From assembly GCA_963966185.1 (NCBI GenBank), contig CAWZYM010000343.1, positions 1-64,000 of the forward strand: DNA of 64,000 nucleotides, in the 5' to 3' direction. This document shows positions 25,701 through 40,729 of this stretch, piece by piece; within the stretch, counting starts at the first letter, position 1, and each line of letters opens with the position of its first letter. The stretch comes from Rhabditoides inermis (Eukaryota > Nematoda > Chromadorea > Rhabditida > Rhabditidae). The notes below the pieces were generated by a model. It was not told the origin of the DNA and made no database searches. It worked only from the letters and a program-made list of their open reading frames with translations. The translations under genes were made by a program, and so were the position numbers.

Positions 25701-28700
25701 TGTCTGGATTATTTGTACACAAAGATATCATCAAAAATCGAATATTTACTGATTTTCAAATACACGGATGTGGCCAGTTCTAACAATACAGTGTCGTTCT
25801 GAGTTCAAATCATTGTGATTGTTGAATCTGCCTACACGCAGACCAGATAGAGTGCTGTTAAACTGCTGGACATTACTCAGGGTTTCTCAGAAAATTTAAT
25901 GTGTTGGTACAATTTGTACCCAAATGAATAACCTTTTTTCGTCTTCTGTCAGCCATAACTGGCTTCGTTTTCGGAAGTTTTCTGTTCTGCAAATTTTAAA
26001 ACGAAGTCAGGCTCATATGGCAGCATTATTAATGTCTGGATTGTTTGTAGACAAAGATATCGTCAAGTAATCGGTTGTTTAATGATTTTCAAATACACGG
26101 ATGTGGCCAGTTATAACAATACAGTGTCATTCTGATTTCATATCATGGTGATTGCTGAATCTGCCCACACGCAGACCAGATAGAGTGCTGTTAAACTGCT
26201 GGACATTACTCAGTGTTTCTCAGAAAATTTAATGTGTTGGTACAATTTGTACCCAAATGAATAACCTTTTTCGTCTTCGGTCAGCCATAACTGGCTTCGT
26301 TTTCGGAAATTTTCTGTTCTGCAAATTTTAAAACGAAGTCAGTCTCATATGGCAGCATTATTAATGTCTGGATTATTTGTACACAAAGATATCGTCAAGT
26401 ATTCGATTGTTTACTGATTTTCAAATACACGGATATGGCCAGTTTTAACAATACGGTGTCATTCTGAGTCCAGTTCATCGTGTTTGCTGATTCTGCCCAC
26501 ACGCAGACCAGATAGAGTGATGTTCAACTGCTGGACAATACTCAGGGTTTCTCAGAAAAAATAATGTGTTGGTACAATTTGTACCCAAATGAATAACCTT
26601 TTTCGTCTTCTGTCAGCCATAACTGGCTTTGTTTTCGAAAGTTTTCTGTTCTGCAAATTTTAAAACGAAGTCAGTCTCATATGGCAGCATTATTAATGTT
26701 TGGATTATTTGTACACAAAGATATCGTCAAATAATCGATTATTTACTGATTTTCAAATACACGGATGTGGCCAGTTCTAACGATACAGTGTCGTTCTGAG
26801 TTCAAATCATTGTGATTGTTGAATATGCCCACACGCAGACCAGATAGAGTGCTGTCAAACTGCTGGACATTACTCAGGGTTTCTCAGAAAATTTAATGTG
26901 TTGGTACAATTTGTACCCAAATGAATAACCTTTTTCGTCTTCGGTCAGCAAAAACTGGCTTCGTTTTCGGAAATTTTCTGTTCTGCAAATTTTAAAACGA
27001 AGTCAGTCTCATATGGCAGCATTATTAAAGTCTGGATTATTTGTAGACAAAGATATCGTCAAGTATTTGATTGTTTACTGATTTTCAAATACACGGATGT
27101 GGCCAGTTTCAACAATACGGTGTCATTCTGATTCCAACGTATTGTATTTGCTGAATCTGCTCAAACGCAGACCAGATAGAGTTCTGTTAAACTGCTGGAC
27201 ATCACTCAGTGTTTCTCAGAAAATTTAATGTGTTGGTACAATTTGTACCGAAATGAATATCCTTTTTCGTCTTCTGTCAGCCATAACTGGCTTCGTTTTC
27301 GAAAACTTTCTGTTCTGCAAATTTTAAAACGAAGTCAGTCTCATATGGCAGCATTATTAATGTCTGGATTATTTGTACACAAAGATATCGTCAAATAATC
27401 GATTGTTTACTGATTTTCAAACACACGGATGTGGCCAGTTCTAACAATACTGTGTCATTCTGAGTCCAGTTCATCGTGATTGCTGATTCTGTCTACACGC
27501 AGACCAGATAGAGTGATGTTTAACTGCTGGACAATACAAGGGTTTCTCAGAAAAAAAATGATGTGTTGGTACAATTTGTACCCAAATGAATAACATTTTT
27601 CGTCTTCGGTCAGCCATAACTGGCTTCGTTTTCGGAAATTTTCTGTTCTGCAAATTTTAAAACGAAGTCAGTCTCATATGGCAGCATTATTATTGACTGG
27701 ATTATTTGTAGACAAAGATATCGTCAAGTAATCGATTGTTCACTGATTTTCAAATACACGGATGTGGCCAGTTCTAACAATACGGTGTCATTCTGATTCC
27801 AGTTCATTGTGATTGCTGATTCTGCCTACACGCAGACCAGATAGAGTGCTGTTAAACTGCTGGACGATGATACTGAGGGTTTTTCAGAAAATTTGATGTG
27901 TTGGTACAATTTGTACCCAAATGAATAACCTTTTTCGTCTTCGGTCAGCCATAACTGGATTCGTTTTCGGAAATTTTCTGTTCTGCAAATTTTAAAACGA
28001 AGTCAGTCTCATATGGCAGCATTTTTAATGTATGGATTATTTGTACACAAAGATATCGTCAAATAATCGATTATTTACTGATTTTCAAATACACGGCGGA
28101 TGTGGCCAGTTCTAACAATACTGTGTCATTCTGAGTCCAGTTCATCGTGATTGCTGATTCTGCCTACACGCAGACCAGATAGAGTGATGTTCAACTGCTG
28201 GACAATACTCAGGGTTTCTCAGAAAAAATAATGTGTTGGTACAATTTGTACCCAAATGAATAACCTTTTTCGTCATCGGTAAGCCATAACTGGCTTCGTT
28301 TTCGGAAATTTTCTGTTCTGCAAATTTCAAAACGAAGTCAGTCTCATATGGCAGCATTTTTGATGTCTGGATTATTTGTACACAAAGATATCGTCAAGTA
28401 TTTGATTGTTTGCTGATTTTCAAATACACGGATATGGCCAGTTTTAACAATACGGTGTCATTCTGAGTCCAGTTCATCGTGTTTGCTGATTCTGCCTACA
28501 CGCAGACCAGATAGAGTGATGTTCAACTGCTGGACAATACTCAGGGTTTCTCAGAAAAAATAATGTGTTGGTACAATTTGTACCCAAATGAATAACCTTT
28601 TTCGTCATCGGTAAGCCATAACTGGCTTCGTTTTCGGAAATTTTCTGTTCTGCAAAATTTAAAACGAAGTCAGTCTCATATGGCAGCATTTTTAATGTCT

Positions 28701-31246
28701 GGATTATTTGTACACAAAGATATCGTCAAGTATTTGATTGTTTACTGATTTTCAAATACACGGATATGGCCAGTTTTAACAATACGGTGTCATTCTGAGT
28801 CCAGTTCATCGTGTTTGCTGATTCTGCCTACACGCAGACCAGATAGAGTGATGTTCAACTGCTGGACAATACTCAGGGTTTCTCAGAAAAAATAATGTGT
28901 TGGTACAATTTGTACCCAAATGAATAACCTTTTTCGTCATCGGTAAGCCATAACTGGCTTCGTTTTCGGAAATTTTCTGTTCTGCAAATTTCAAAACGAA
29001 GTCAGTCTCATATGGCAGCATTTTTGATGTCTGGATTATTTGTACACAAAGATATCGTCAAAAAATCGATTATTTACTGATTTTCAAATACACGGATGTG
29101 GCCAGTTCTAACAATACAGTGTCGTTCTGAGTTCAAATCATTGTGATTGTTGAATATGCCCACACGCAGACCAGATAGAGTGCTGTTAAACTGCTGGACA
29201 TTACTCAGGGTTTCTCAGAAAATTTAATGTGTTGGTACAATTTGTACCCAAATGAATAACCTTTTTCGTCTTCTGTCAGCCATAACTGGCTTCGTTTTCG
29301 GAAGTTTTCTGTTCTGCAAATTTTAAAACGGAGTCAGGCTCATATGGCAGCATTATTAATGTCTGGATTGTTTGTAGACAAAGATATCGTCAAGTAATCG
29401 GTTGTTTAATGATTTTCAAATACACGGATGTGGCCAGTTCTAACAATACAGTGTCATTCTGATTTCATATCATTGTGATTGCTGAATCTGCCCACACGCA
29501 GACCAGATAGAGTGCTGTTAAACTGCTGGACATTACTCAGTGTTTCTCAGAAAATTTAATGTGTTGGTACAATTTGTACCCAAATGAATAACCTTTTTCG
29601 TCTTCGGTAAGCCATAACTGGCTTCGTTTTCGGAAGTTTTCTGTTCTGCAAATTTCAAAACGAAGTCAGTCTCATATGGCAGCATTATTGATGTCTGGAT
29701 TATTTGTACACAAAGATATCATCAAAAATCGAATATTTACTGATTTTCAAATACACGGATGTGGCCAGTTCTAACAATACAGTGTCGTTCTGAGTTCAAA
29801 TCATTGTGATTGTTGAATCTGCCTACACGCAGACCAGACAGAGTGCTGTTAAACTGCTGGACATTACTCAGGGTTTCTCAGAAAATTTAATGTGTTGGTA
29901 CAATTTGTACCCAAATGAATAACCTTTTTTCGTCTTCTGTCAGCCATAACTGGCTTCGTTTTCGGAAGTTTTCTGTTCTGCAAATTTTAAAACGAAGTCA
30001 GGCTCATATGGCAGCATTATTAATGTCTGGATTGTTTGTAGACAAAGATATCGTCCAGTAATCGGTTGTTTAATGATTTTCAAATACACGGATGTGGCCA
30101 GTTATAACAATACAGTGTCATTCTGATTTCATATCATTGTGATTGCTGAATCTGCCCACACGCAGACCAGATAGAGTGCTGTTAAACTGCTGGACATTAC
30201 TCAGTGTTTCTCAGAAAATTTAATGTGTTGGTACAATTTGTACCCAAATGAATAACCTTTTTCGTCTTCGGTCAGCCATAACTGGCTTCGTTTTCGGAAA
30301 TTTTCTGTTCTGCAAATTTTAAAACGAAGTCAGTCTCATATGGCAGCATTATTAATGTCTGGATTATTTGTACACAAAGATATCGTCAAGTATTCGATTG
30401 TTTACTGATTTTCAAATACACGGATATGGCCAGTTCTAACAATACGGTGTCATTCTGAGTCCAGTTCATCGTGTTTGCTGATTCTGCCCACACGCAGACC
30501 AGATAGAGTGATGTTCAACTGCTGGACAATACTCAGGGTTTCTCAGAAAAAATAATGTGTTGGTACAATTTGTACCCAAATGAATAACCTTTTTCGTCTT
30601 CTGTCAGCCATAACTGGCTTTGTTTTCGAAAGTTTTCTGTTCTGCAAATTTTAAAACGAAGTCAGTCTCATATGGCAGCATTGTTAATGTTTGGATTATT
30701 CGTAATGAATAACCTTTTTCGTCTTCGGTCAGCAAAAACTGGCTTCGTTTTCGGAAATTTTCTGTTCTGCAATTTTTAAAACGAAGTCAGTCTCATATGG
30801 CAGCATTATTGAAGTCTGGATTATTTGTAGACAAAGATATCGTCAAGTATTTGATTGTTTACTGATTTTCAAATACACGGATGTGGCCAGTTCTAACAAT
30901 ACGGTGTCATTCTGATTCCAACGTATTGTATTTGCTGAATCTGCTCAAACGCAGACCAGATAGAGTTCTGTTAAACTGCTGGACATTACTCAGTGTTTCT
31001 CAGAAAATTTAATGTGTTGGTACAATTTGTACCCAAATGAATAACCTTTTTCGTCTTCTGTCAGCCATAACTGACTTCGTTTTCGAAAATTTTCTATTCT
31101 GCAAATTTTAAAACGAAGTCAGTCTCATATGGCAGCATTATTAATGTCTGGATTATTTGTACACAAAGATATCGTCAAATAATCGATTGTTTACTGATTT
31201 TCAAATACACGGATGTGGCCAGTTCTAACAATACTGTGTCATTCTG

Positions 31247-34200
31247 AGTCCAGTTCATCGTGATTGCTGATTCTGCCTACACGCAGACCAGATAGAGTGA
31301 TGTTCCACTGCTGGACAATACTCAGGGTTTCTCAGAAAAAATAATGTGTTGGTACAATTTGTACCCAAATGAATAACCTTTTTCGTCTTCGGTAAGCCAT
31401 AACTGGCTTCGTTTTCGGAAGTTTTCTGTTCTGCAAATTTCAAAACGAAGTCAGTCTTATATGGCAGCATTATTAATGTCTGGATTATTTGTACACAAAG
31501 ATATCGTCAAATAATCGATTATTTACTGATTTTCAAATACACGGATGTGGCCAGTTCTAACAATACAGTGTCGTTCTGAGTTCAAATCATTGTGATTGTT
31601 GAATCTGCCCACACGCAGACCAGATAGAGTGCTGTTAAACTGCTGGACATTACTCAGGGTTTCTCAGAAAATTTAATGTGTTGGTACAATTTGTACCCAA
31701 ATGAATAACCTTTTTCGTCTTCTGTCAGCCATAACTGGCTTCGTTTTCGGAAGTTTTCTGTTCTGCAAATTTTAAAACGAAGTCAGGCTCATATGGCAGC
31801 ATTATTAATGTCTGGATTGTTTGTAGACAAAGTTATCGTCAAGTAATCGGTTGTTTAATGACTTTCAAATACACGGATGTGGCCAGTTCTAACAATTTAG
31901 TGTCATTCTGATTTCATATCATTGTGACTGCTGAATCTGCCCACACGCAGACCAGATAGAGTGCTGTTAAACTGCTGGACATTACTCAGTGTTTCTCAGA
32001 AAATTTAATGTGTTTGTACAATTTGTACCCAAATGAATATCCTTTTTCGTCTTCGGTCAGCCATAACTGGCTTCGTTTTCGGAAATTTTCTGTTCTGCAA
32101 ATTTTAAAACGAAGTCAGTCTCATATGGCAGCACTATTAATGTCTGGATTTATTGTACACAAAGATATCGTCAAGTATTTGATTGTTTACTGATTTTCAA
32201 ACACACGGATATGGCCAGTTCTAACAATACGGTGTCATTCTGAGTCCAGATAGAGTGCTGTTAAACTGCTTTCATCGTGATTGCTGATTCTGCCTACACG
32301 CAGACCAGATAGAGTGATGTTCCACTGCTGGACAATACTCAGGGTTTCTCAGAAAAAATAATGTGTTGGTACAATTTGTACCCAAATGAATAACCTTTTT
32401 CGTCTTCGGTAAGCCATAACTGGCTTCGTTTTCGGAAGTTTTCTGTTCTGCAAATTTCAAAACGAAGTCAGTCTTATATGGCAGCATTATTAATGTCTGG
32501 ATTATTTGTACACAAAGATATCGTCAAATAATCGATTATTTACTGATTTTCAAATACACGGATGTGGCCAGTTCTAACAATACAGTGTCGTTCTGAGTTC
32601 AAATCATTGTGATTGTTGAATCTGCCCACACGCAGACCAGATAGAGTGCTGTTAAACTGCTGGACATTACTCAGGGTTTCTCAGAAAATTTAATGTGTTG
32701 GTACAATTTGTACCCAAATGAATAACCTTTTTCGTCTTCTGTCAGCCATAACTGGCTTCGTTTTCGGAAGTTTTCTGTTCTGCAAATTTTAAAACGAAGT
32801 CAGGCTCATATGGCAGCATTATTAATGTCTGGATTGTTTGTAGACAAAGTTATCGTCAAGTAATCGGTTGTTTAATGACTTTCAAATACACGGATGTGGC
32901 CAGTTCTAACAATTTGGTGTCATTCTGATTTCATATCATTGTGACTGCTGAATCTGCCCACACGCAGACCAGATAGAGTGCTGTTAAACTGCTGGACATT
33001 ACTCAGGGTTTCTCAGAAAATTTAATGTGTTGGTACAATTTGTACCCAAATGAATAACCTTTTTCGTCTTCTGTCAGCCATAACTGGCTTCGTTTTCGGA
33101 AGTTTTCTGTTCTGCAAATTTTAAAACGAAGTCAGGCTCATATGGCAGCATTATTAATGTCTGGATTGTTTGTAGACAAAGTTATCGTCAAGTAATCGGT
33201 TGTTTAATGACTTTCAAATACACGGATGTGGCCAGTTCTAACAATTTAGTGTCATTCTGATTTCATATCATTGTGACTGCTGAATCTGCCCACACGCAGA
33301 CCAGATAGAGTGCTGTTAAACTGCTGGACATTACTCAGTGTTTCTCAGAAAATTTAATGTGTTTGTACAATTTGTACCCAAATGAATATCCTTTTTCGTC
33401 TTCGGTCAGCCATAACTGGCTTCGTTTTCGGAAATTTTCTGTTCTGCAAATTTTAAAACGAAGTCAGTCTCATATGGCAGCACTATTAATGTCTGGATTT
33501 ATTGTACACAAAGATATCGTCAAGTATTTGATTGTTTACTGATTTTCAAACACACGGATATGGCCAGTTCTAACAATACGGTGTCATTCTGAGTCCAGAT
33601 AGAGTGCTGTTAAACTGCTTTCATCGTGATTGCTGATTCTGCCTACACGCAGACCAGATAGAGTGATGTTCCACTGCTGGACAATACTCAGGGTTTCTCA
33701 GAAAAAATAATGTGTTGGTACAATTTGTACCCAAATGAATAACCTTTTTCGTCTTCGGTAAGCCATAACTGGCTTCGTTTTCGGAAGTTTTCTGTTCTGC
33801 AAATTTCAAAACGAAGTCAGTCTTATATGGCAGCATTATTAATGTCTGGATTATTTGTACACAAAGATATCGTCAAATAATCGATTATTTACTGATTTTC
33901 AAATACACGGATGTGGCCAGTTCTAACAATACAGTGTCGTTCTGAGTTCAAATCATTGTGATTGTTGAATCTGCCCACACGCAGACCAGATAGAGTGCTG
34001 TTAAACTGCTGGACATTACTCAGGGTTTCTCAGAAAATTTAATGTGTTGGTACAATTTGTACCCAAATGAATAACCTTTTTCGTCTTCTGTCAGCCATAA
34101 CTGGCTTCGTTTTCGGAAGTTTTCTGTTCTGCAAATTTTAAAACGAAGTCAGGCTCATATGGCAGCATTATTAATGTCTGGATTGTTTGTAGACAAAGTT

Positions 34201-37200
34201 ATCGTCAAGTAATCGGTTGTTTAATGACTTTCAAATACACGGATGTGGCCAGTTCTAACAATTTAGTGTCATTCTGATTTCATATCATTGTGACTGCTGA
34301 ATCTGCCCACACGCAGACCAGATAGAGTGCTGTTAAACTGCTGGACATTACTCAGTGTTTCTCAGAAAATTTAATGTGTTTGTACAATTTGTACCCAAAT
34401 GAATATCCTTTTTCGTCTTCGGTCAGCCATAACTGGCTTCGTTTTCGGAAATTTTCTGTTCTGCAAATTTTAAAACGAAGTCAGTCTCATATGGCAGCAC
34501 TATTAATGTCTGGATTTATTGTACACAAAGATATCGTCAAGTATTTGATTGTTTACTGATTTTCAAACACACGGATATGGCCAGTTCTAACAATACGGTG
34601 TCATTCTGAGTCCAGATAGAGTGCTGTTAAACTGCTTTCATCGTGTTTGCTGATTCTGCCTACACGCAGACCAGATAGAGTGATGTTCAACTGCTGGACA
34701 ATACTCAGGGTTTCTCAGAAAAAATAATGTGTTTGTACAATTTGTACCCAAATGAATAACCTTTTTCGTCTTCTGTCAGCCATAACTGGCTTTGTTTTCG
34801 AAAGTTTTCTGTTCTGCAAATTTTAAAACGAAGTCATTCTCATATGGCAGCATTATTGAAGTTTGGATTATTCGTAGACAAAGATATCGTCAAGTAATCG
34901 ATTGTTTACTGATTTTCAAATACACGGATGTGGCCAGTACCCAAATGAATAACCTTTTTCGTCTTCGGTCAGCAAAAACTGGCTTCGTTTTCGGAAACTT
35001 TCTGTTCTGCAAATTTTAGAACGAAGTCAGTCTCATATGGCAGCATTTTTAATGTCTGGATTATTTGTAGACAAAGATATCGTCAAGTATTTGATTGTTT
35101 ACTGATTTTCAAATACACGGATGTGGCCAGTTCTAACAATACGGTGTCATTCTGATTTCATATCATTGTGACTGCTGAATCTGCCCACACGCAGACCAGA
35201 TAGAGTGCTGTTAAACTGCTGGACATTACTCAGTGTTTCTCAGAAAATTTAATGTGTTTGTACAATTTGTACCCAAATGAATATCCTTTTTCGTCTTCGG
35301 TCAGCCATAACTGGCTTCGTTTTCGGAAATTTTCTGTTCTGCAAATTTTAAAACGAAGTCAGTCTCATATGGCAGCACTATTAATGTCTGGATTTATTGT
35401 ACACAAAGATATCGTCAAGTATTTGATTGTTTACTGATTTTCAAACACACGGATATGGCCAGTTCTAACAATACGGTGTCATTCTGAGTCCAGATAGAGT
35501 GCTGTTAAACTGCTTTCATCGTGATTGCTGATTCTGCCTACACGCAGACCAGATAGAGTGATGTTCCACTGCTGGACAATACTCAGGGTTTCTCAGAAAA
35601 AATAATGTGTTGGTACAATTTGTACCCAAATGAATAACCTTTTTCGTCTTCGGTAAGCCATAACTGGCTTCGTTTTCGGAAGTTTTCTGTTCTGCAAATT
35701 TCAAAACGAAGTCAGTCTTATATGGCAGCATTATTAATGTCTGGATTATTTGTACACAAAGATATCGTCAAATAATCGATTATTTACTGATTTTCAAATA
35801 CACGGATGTGGCCAGTTCTAACAATACAGTGTCGTTCTGAGTTCAAATCATTGTGATTGTTGAATCTGCCCACACGCAGACCAGATAGAGTGCTGTTAAA
35901 CTGCTGGACATTACTCAGGGTTTCTCAGAAAATTTAATGTGTTGGTACAATTTGTACCCAAATGAATAACCTTTTTCGTCTTCTGTCAGCCATAACTGGC
36001 TTCGTTTTCGGAAGTTTTCTGTTCTGCAAATTTTAAAACGAAGTCAGGCTCATATGGCAGCATTATTAATGTCTGGATTGTTTGTAGACAAAGTTATCGT
36101 CAAGTAATCGGTTGTTTAATGACTTTCAAATACACGGATGTGGCCAGTTCTAACAATTTAGTGTCATTCTGATTTCATATCATTGTGACTGCTGAATCTG
36201 CCCACACGCAGACCAGATAGAGTGCTGTTAAACTGCTGGACATTACTCAGTGTTTCTCAGAAAATTTAATGTGTTTGTACAATTTGTACCCAAATGAATA
36301 TCCTTTTTCGTCTTCGGTCAGCCATAACTGGCTTCGTTTTCGGAAATTTTCTGTTCTGCAAATTTCAAAACGAAGTCAGTCTCATATGGCAGCACTATTA
36401 ATGTCTGGATTTATTGTACACAAAGATATCGTCAAGTATTTGATTGTTTACTGATTTTCAAACACACGGATATGGCCAGTTCTAACAATGCGGTGTCATT
36501 CTGAGTCCAGATAGAGTGCTGTTAAACTGCTTTCATCGTGATTGCTGATTCTGCCTACACGCAGACCAGATAGAGTGATGTTCCACTGCTGGACAATACT
36601 CAGGGTTTCTCAGAAAAAATAATGTGTTGGTACAATTTGTACCCAAATGAATAACCTTTTTCGTCTTCGGTAAGCCATAACTGGCTTCGTTTTCGGAAGT
36701 TTTCTGTTCTGCAAATTTCAAAACGAAGTCAGTCTTATATGGCAGCATTATTAATGTCTGGATTATTTGTACACAAAGATATCGTCAAATAATCGATTAT
36801 TTACTGATTTTCAAATACACGGATGTGGCCAGTTCTAACAATACAGTGTCGTTCTGAGTTCAAATCATTGTGATTGTTGAATCTGCCCACACGCAGACCA
36901 GATAGAGTGCTGTTAAACTGCTGGACATTACTCAGGGTTTCTCAGAAAATTTAATGTGTTGGTACAATTTGTACCCAAATGAATAACCTTTTTCGTCTTC
37001 TGTCAGCCATAACTGGCTTCGTTTTCGGAAGTTTTCTGTTCTGCAAATTTTAAAACGAAGTCAGGCTCATATGGCAGCATTATTAATGTCTGGATTGTTT
37101 GTAGACAAAGTTATCGTCAAGTAATCGGTTGTTTAATGACTTTCAAATACACGGATGTGGCCAGTTCTAACAATTTAGTGTCATTCTGATTTCATATCAT

Positions 37201-39070
37201 TGTGACTGCTGAATCTGCCCACACGCAGACCAGATAGAGTGCTGTTAAACTGCTGGACATTACTCAGTGTTTCTCAGAAAATTTAATGTGTTTGTACAAT
37301 TTGTACCCAAATGAATATCCTTTTTCGTCTTCGGTCAGCCATAACTGGCTTCGTTTTCGGAAATTTTCTGTTCTGCAAATTTTAAAACGAAGTCAGTCTC
37401 ATATGGCAGCACTATTAATGTCTGGATTTATTGTACACAAAGATATCGTCAAGTATTTGATTGTTTACTGATTTTCAAACACACGGATATGGCCAGTTCT
37501 AACAATGCGGTGTCATTCTGAGTCCAGATAGAGTGCTGTTAAACTGCTTTCATCGTGATTGCTGATTCTGCCTACACGCAGACCAGATAGAGTGATGTTC
37601 CACTGCTGGACAATACTCAGGGTTTCTCAGAAAAAATAATGTGTTGGTACAATTTGTACCCAAATGAATAACCTTTTTCGTCTTCGGTAAGCCATAACTG
37701 GCTTCGTTTTCGGAAGTTTTCTGTTCTGCAAATTTCAAAACGAAGTCAGTCTTATATGGCAGCATTATTAATGTCTGGATTATTTGTACACAAAGATATC
37801 GTCAAATAATCGATTATTTACTGATTTTCAAATACACGGATGTGGCCAGTTCTAACAATACAGTGTCGTTCTGAGTTCAAATCATTGTGATTGTTGAATC
37901 TGCCCACACGCAGACCAGATAGAGTGCTGTTAAACTGCTGGACATTACTCAGGGTTTCTCAGAAAATTTAATGTGTTGGTACAATTTGTACCCAAATGAA
38001 TAACCTTTTTCGTCTTCTGTCAGCCATAACTGGCTTCGTTTTCGGAAGTTTTCTGTTCTGCAAATTTTAAAACGAAGTCAGGCTCATATGGCAGCATTAT
38101 TAATGTCTGGATTGTTTGTAGACAAAGTTATCGTCAAGTAATCGGTTGTTTAATGATTTTCAAATACACGGATGTGGCCAGTTCTAACAATTTAGTGTCA
38201 TTCTGATTTCATATCATTGTGACTGCTGAATCTGCCCACACGCAGACCAGATAGAGTGCTGTTAAACTGCTGGACATTACTCAGTGTTTCTCAGAAAATT
38301 TAATGTGTTTGTACAATTTGTACCCAAATGAATATCCTTTTTCGTCTTCGGTCAGCCATAACTGGCTTCGTTTTCGGAAATTTTCTGTTCTGCAAATTTT
38401 AAAACGAAGTCAGTCTCATATGGCAGCACTATTAATGTCTGGATTTATTGTACACAAAGATATCGTCAAGTATTTGATTGTTTACTGATTTTCAAACACA
38501 CGGATATGGCCAGTTCTAACAATACGGTGTCATTCTGAGTCCAGATAGAGTGCTGTTAAACTGCTTTCATCGTGTTTGCTGATTCTGCCTACACGCAGAC
38601 CAGATAGAGTGATGTTCAACTGCTGGACAATACTCAGGGTTTCTCAGAAAAAATAATGTGTTGGTACAATTTGTACCCAAATGAATAACCTTTTTCGTCT
38701 TCTGTCAGCCATAACTGGCTTTGTTTTCGAAAGTTTTCTGTTCTGCAAATTTTAAAACGAAGTCATTCTCATATGGCAGCATTATTGAAGTTTGGATTAT
38801 TCGTAGACAAAGATATCGTCAAGTAATCGATTGTTTACTGATTTTCAAATACACGGATGTGGCCAGTACCCAAATGAATAACCTTTTTCGTCTTCGGTCA
38901 GCAAAAACTGGCTTCGTTTTCGGAAACTTTCTGTTCTGCAAATTTTAGAACGAAGTCAGTCTCATATGGCAGCATTTTTAATGTCTGGATTATTTGTAGA
39001 CAAAGATATCGTCAAGTATTTGATTGTTTACTGATTTTCAAATACACGGATGTGGCCAGTTCTAACAATA
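31247..39070. repeat. Higher-order satellite repeat, 1017-bp period
   Basis: Seven copies of an abnormal junction, in which GAGTCCAG is followed by ATAGAGTGCTGTTAAACTGCT and then TTCATCGTG, start at 32242, 33591, 34608, 35486, 36503, 37520 and 38537. The common spacing is 1017 bp, which is three 332-bp monomers plus the 21-bp insertion. The first spacing is 1349 bp (one extra monomer). The 34608-35486 spacing is 878 bp and includes a short monomer. The 21-bp piece duplicates sequence normally found about 50 bp downstream in the same monomer. Copies are almost identical, so amplification was recent. Confidence 0.92.
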
Positions 39071-40729
39071 CGGTGTCATTCTGATTCCAACGTGTTGTAT
39101 TTGCTGAATCTGCTCAAACGCAGACCAGATAGAGTTCTGTTAAACTGCTGGACATTACTCAGTGTTTCTCAGAAAATTTAATGTGTTGATACAATTTGTA
39201 CCCAAATGAATAACCTTTTTCGTCTTCTGTCAGCCATAACTGGCTTCGTTTTTGAAAATTTTCTGTTCTGCAAATTTTAAAACGAAGTCAGTCTCATATG
39301 GCAACATTATTAATGTCTGGATTATTTCAATTATTTGTACACAAAGATATCGTCAAGTAATCGGTTGTTTAATGATTTTCAAATACACGAATGTGGCCAG
39401 TTATAACAATACAGTGTCATTCTGATTTCATATCATGGTGATTGCTGAATCTGCCCACACGCAGACCAGATAGAGTGCTGTTAAACTGCTGGACATTACT
39501 CAGTGTTTCTCAGAAAATTTAATGTGTTGGTACAATTTGTACCCAAATGAATAACCTTTTTCGTCTTCGGTCAGCCATAACTGGCTTCGTTTTCGGAAAT
39601 TTTCTGTTCTGCAAATTTTAAAACGAAGTCAGTCTCATATGGCAGCATTATTAATGTCTGGATTATTTGTACACAAAGATATCGTCAAGTATTCGATTGT
39701 TTACTGATTTTCAAATACACGGATATGGCCAGTTCTAACAATACGGTGTCATTCTGAGTCCAGTTCATCGTGTTTGCTGATTCTGCCCACACGCAGACCA
39801 GATAGAGTGATGTTCAACTGCTGGACAATACTCAGGGTTTCTCAGAAAAAATAATGTGTTGGTACAATTTGTACCCAAATGAATAACCTTTTTCGTCTTC
39901 TGTCAGCCATAACTGGCTTTGTTTTCGAAAGTTTTCTGTTCTGCAAATTTTAAAACGAAGTCAGTCTCATATGGCAGCATTATTAATGTTTGGATTATTT
40001 GTACACAAAGATATCGTCAAATAATCGATTATTTACTGATTTTCAAATACACGGATGTGGCCAGTTCTAACGATACAGTGTCGTTCTGAGTTCAAATCAT
40101 TGTGATTGTTGAATCTGCCCACACGCAGACCAGATAGAGTGCTGTCAAACTGCTGGACATTACTCAGGGTTTCTCAGAAAATTTAATGTGTTGGTACAAT
40201 TTGTACCCAAATGAATAACCTTTTTCGTCTTCGGTCAGCAAAAACTGGCTTCGTTTTCGGAAATTTTCTGTTCTGCAAATTTTAAAACGAAGTCAGTCTC
40301 ATATGGCAGCATTATTTAAGTCTGGATTATTTGTAGACAAAGATATCGTCAAGTATTTGATTGTTTACTGATTTTCAAATACACGGATGTGGCCAGTTTC
40401 AACAATACGGTGTCATTCTGATTCCAACGTATTGTATTTGCTGAATCTGCTCAAACGCAGACCAGATAGAGTTCTGTTAAACTGCTGGACATCACTCAGT
40501 GTTTCTCAGAAAATTTAATGTGTTGGTACAATTTGTACCGAAATGAATAACCTTTTTCGTCTTCTGTCAGCCATAACTGGCTTCGTTTTCGAAAACTTTC
40601 TGTTCTGCAAATTTTAAAACGAAGTCAGTCTCATATGGCAGCATTATTAATGTCTGGATTATTTGTACACAAAGATATCGTCAAATAATCGATTGTTTAC
40701 TGATTTTCAAACACACGGATGTGGCCAGT

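Noticed and set aside
32008..32193. Plus-strand 61-75 codon frames in satellite monomers
   Set aside because: They share the same repeat origin and overlap the minus-strand frames; there is no independent coding evidence.
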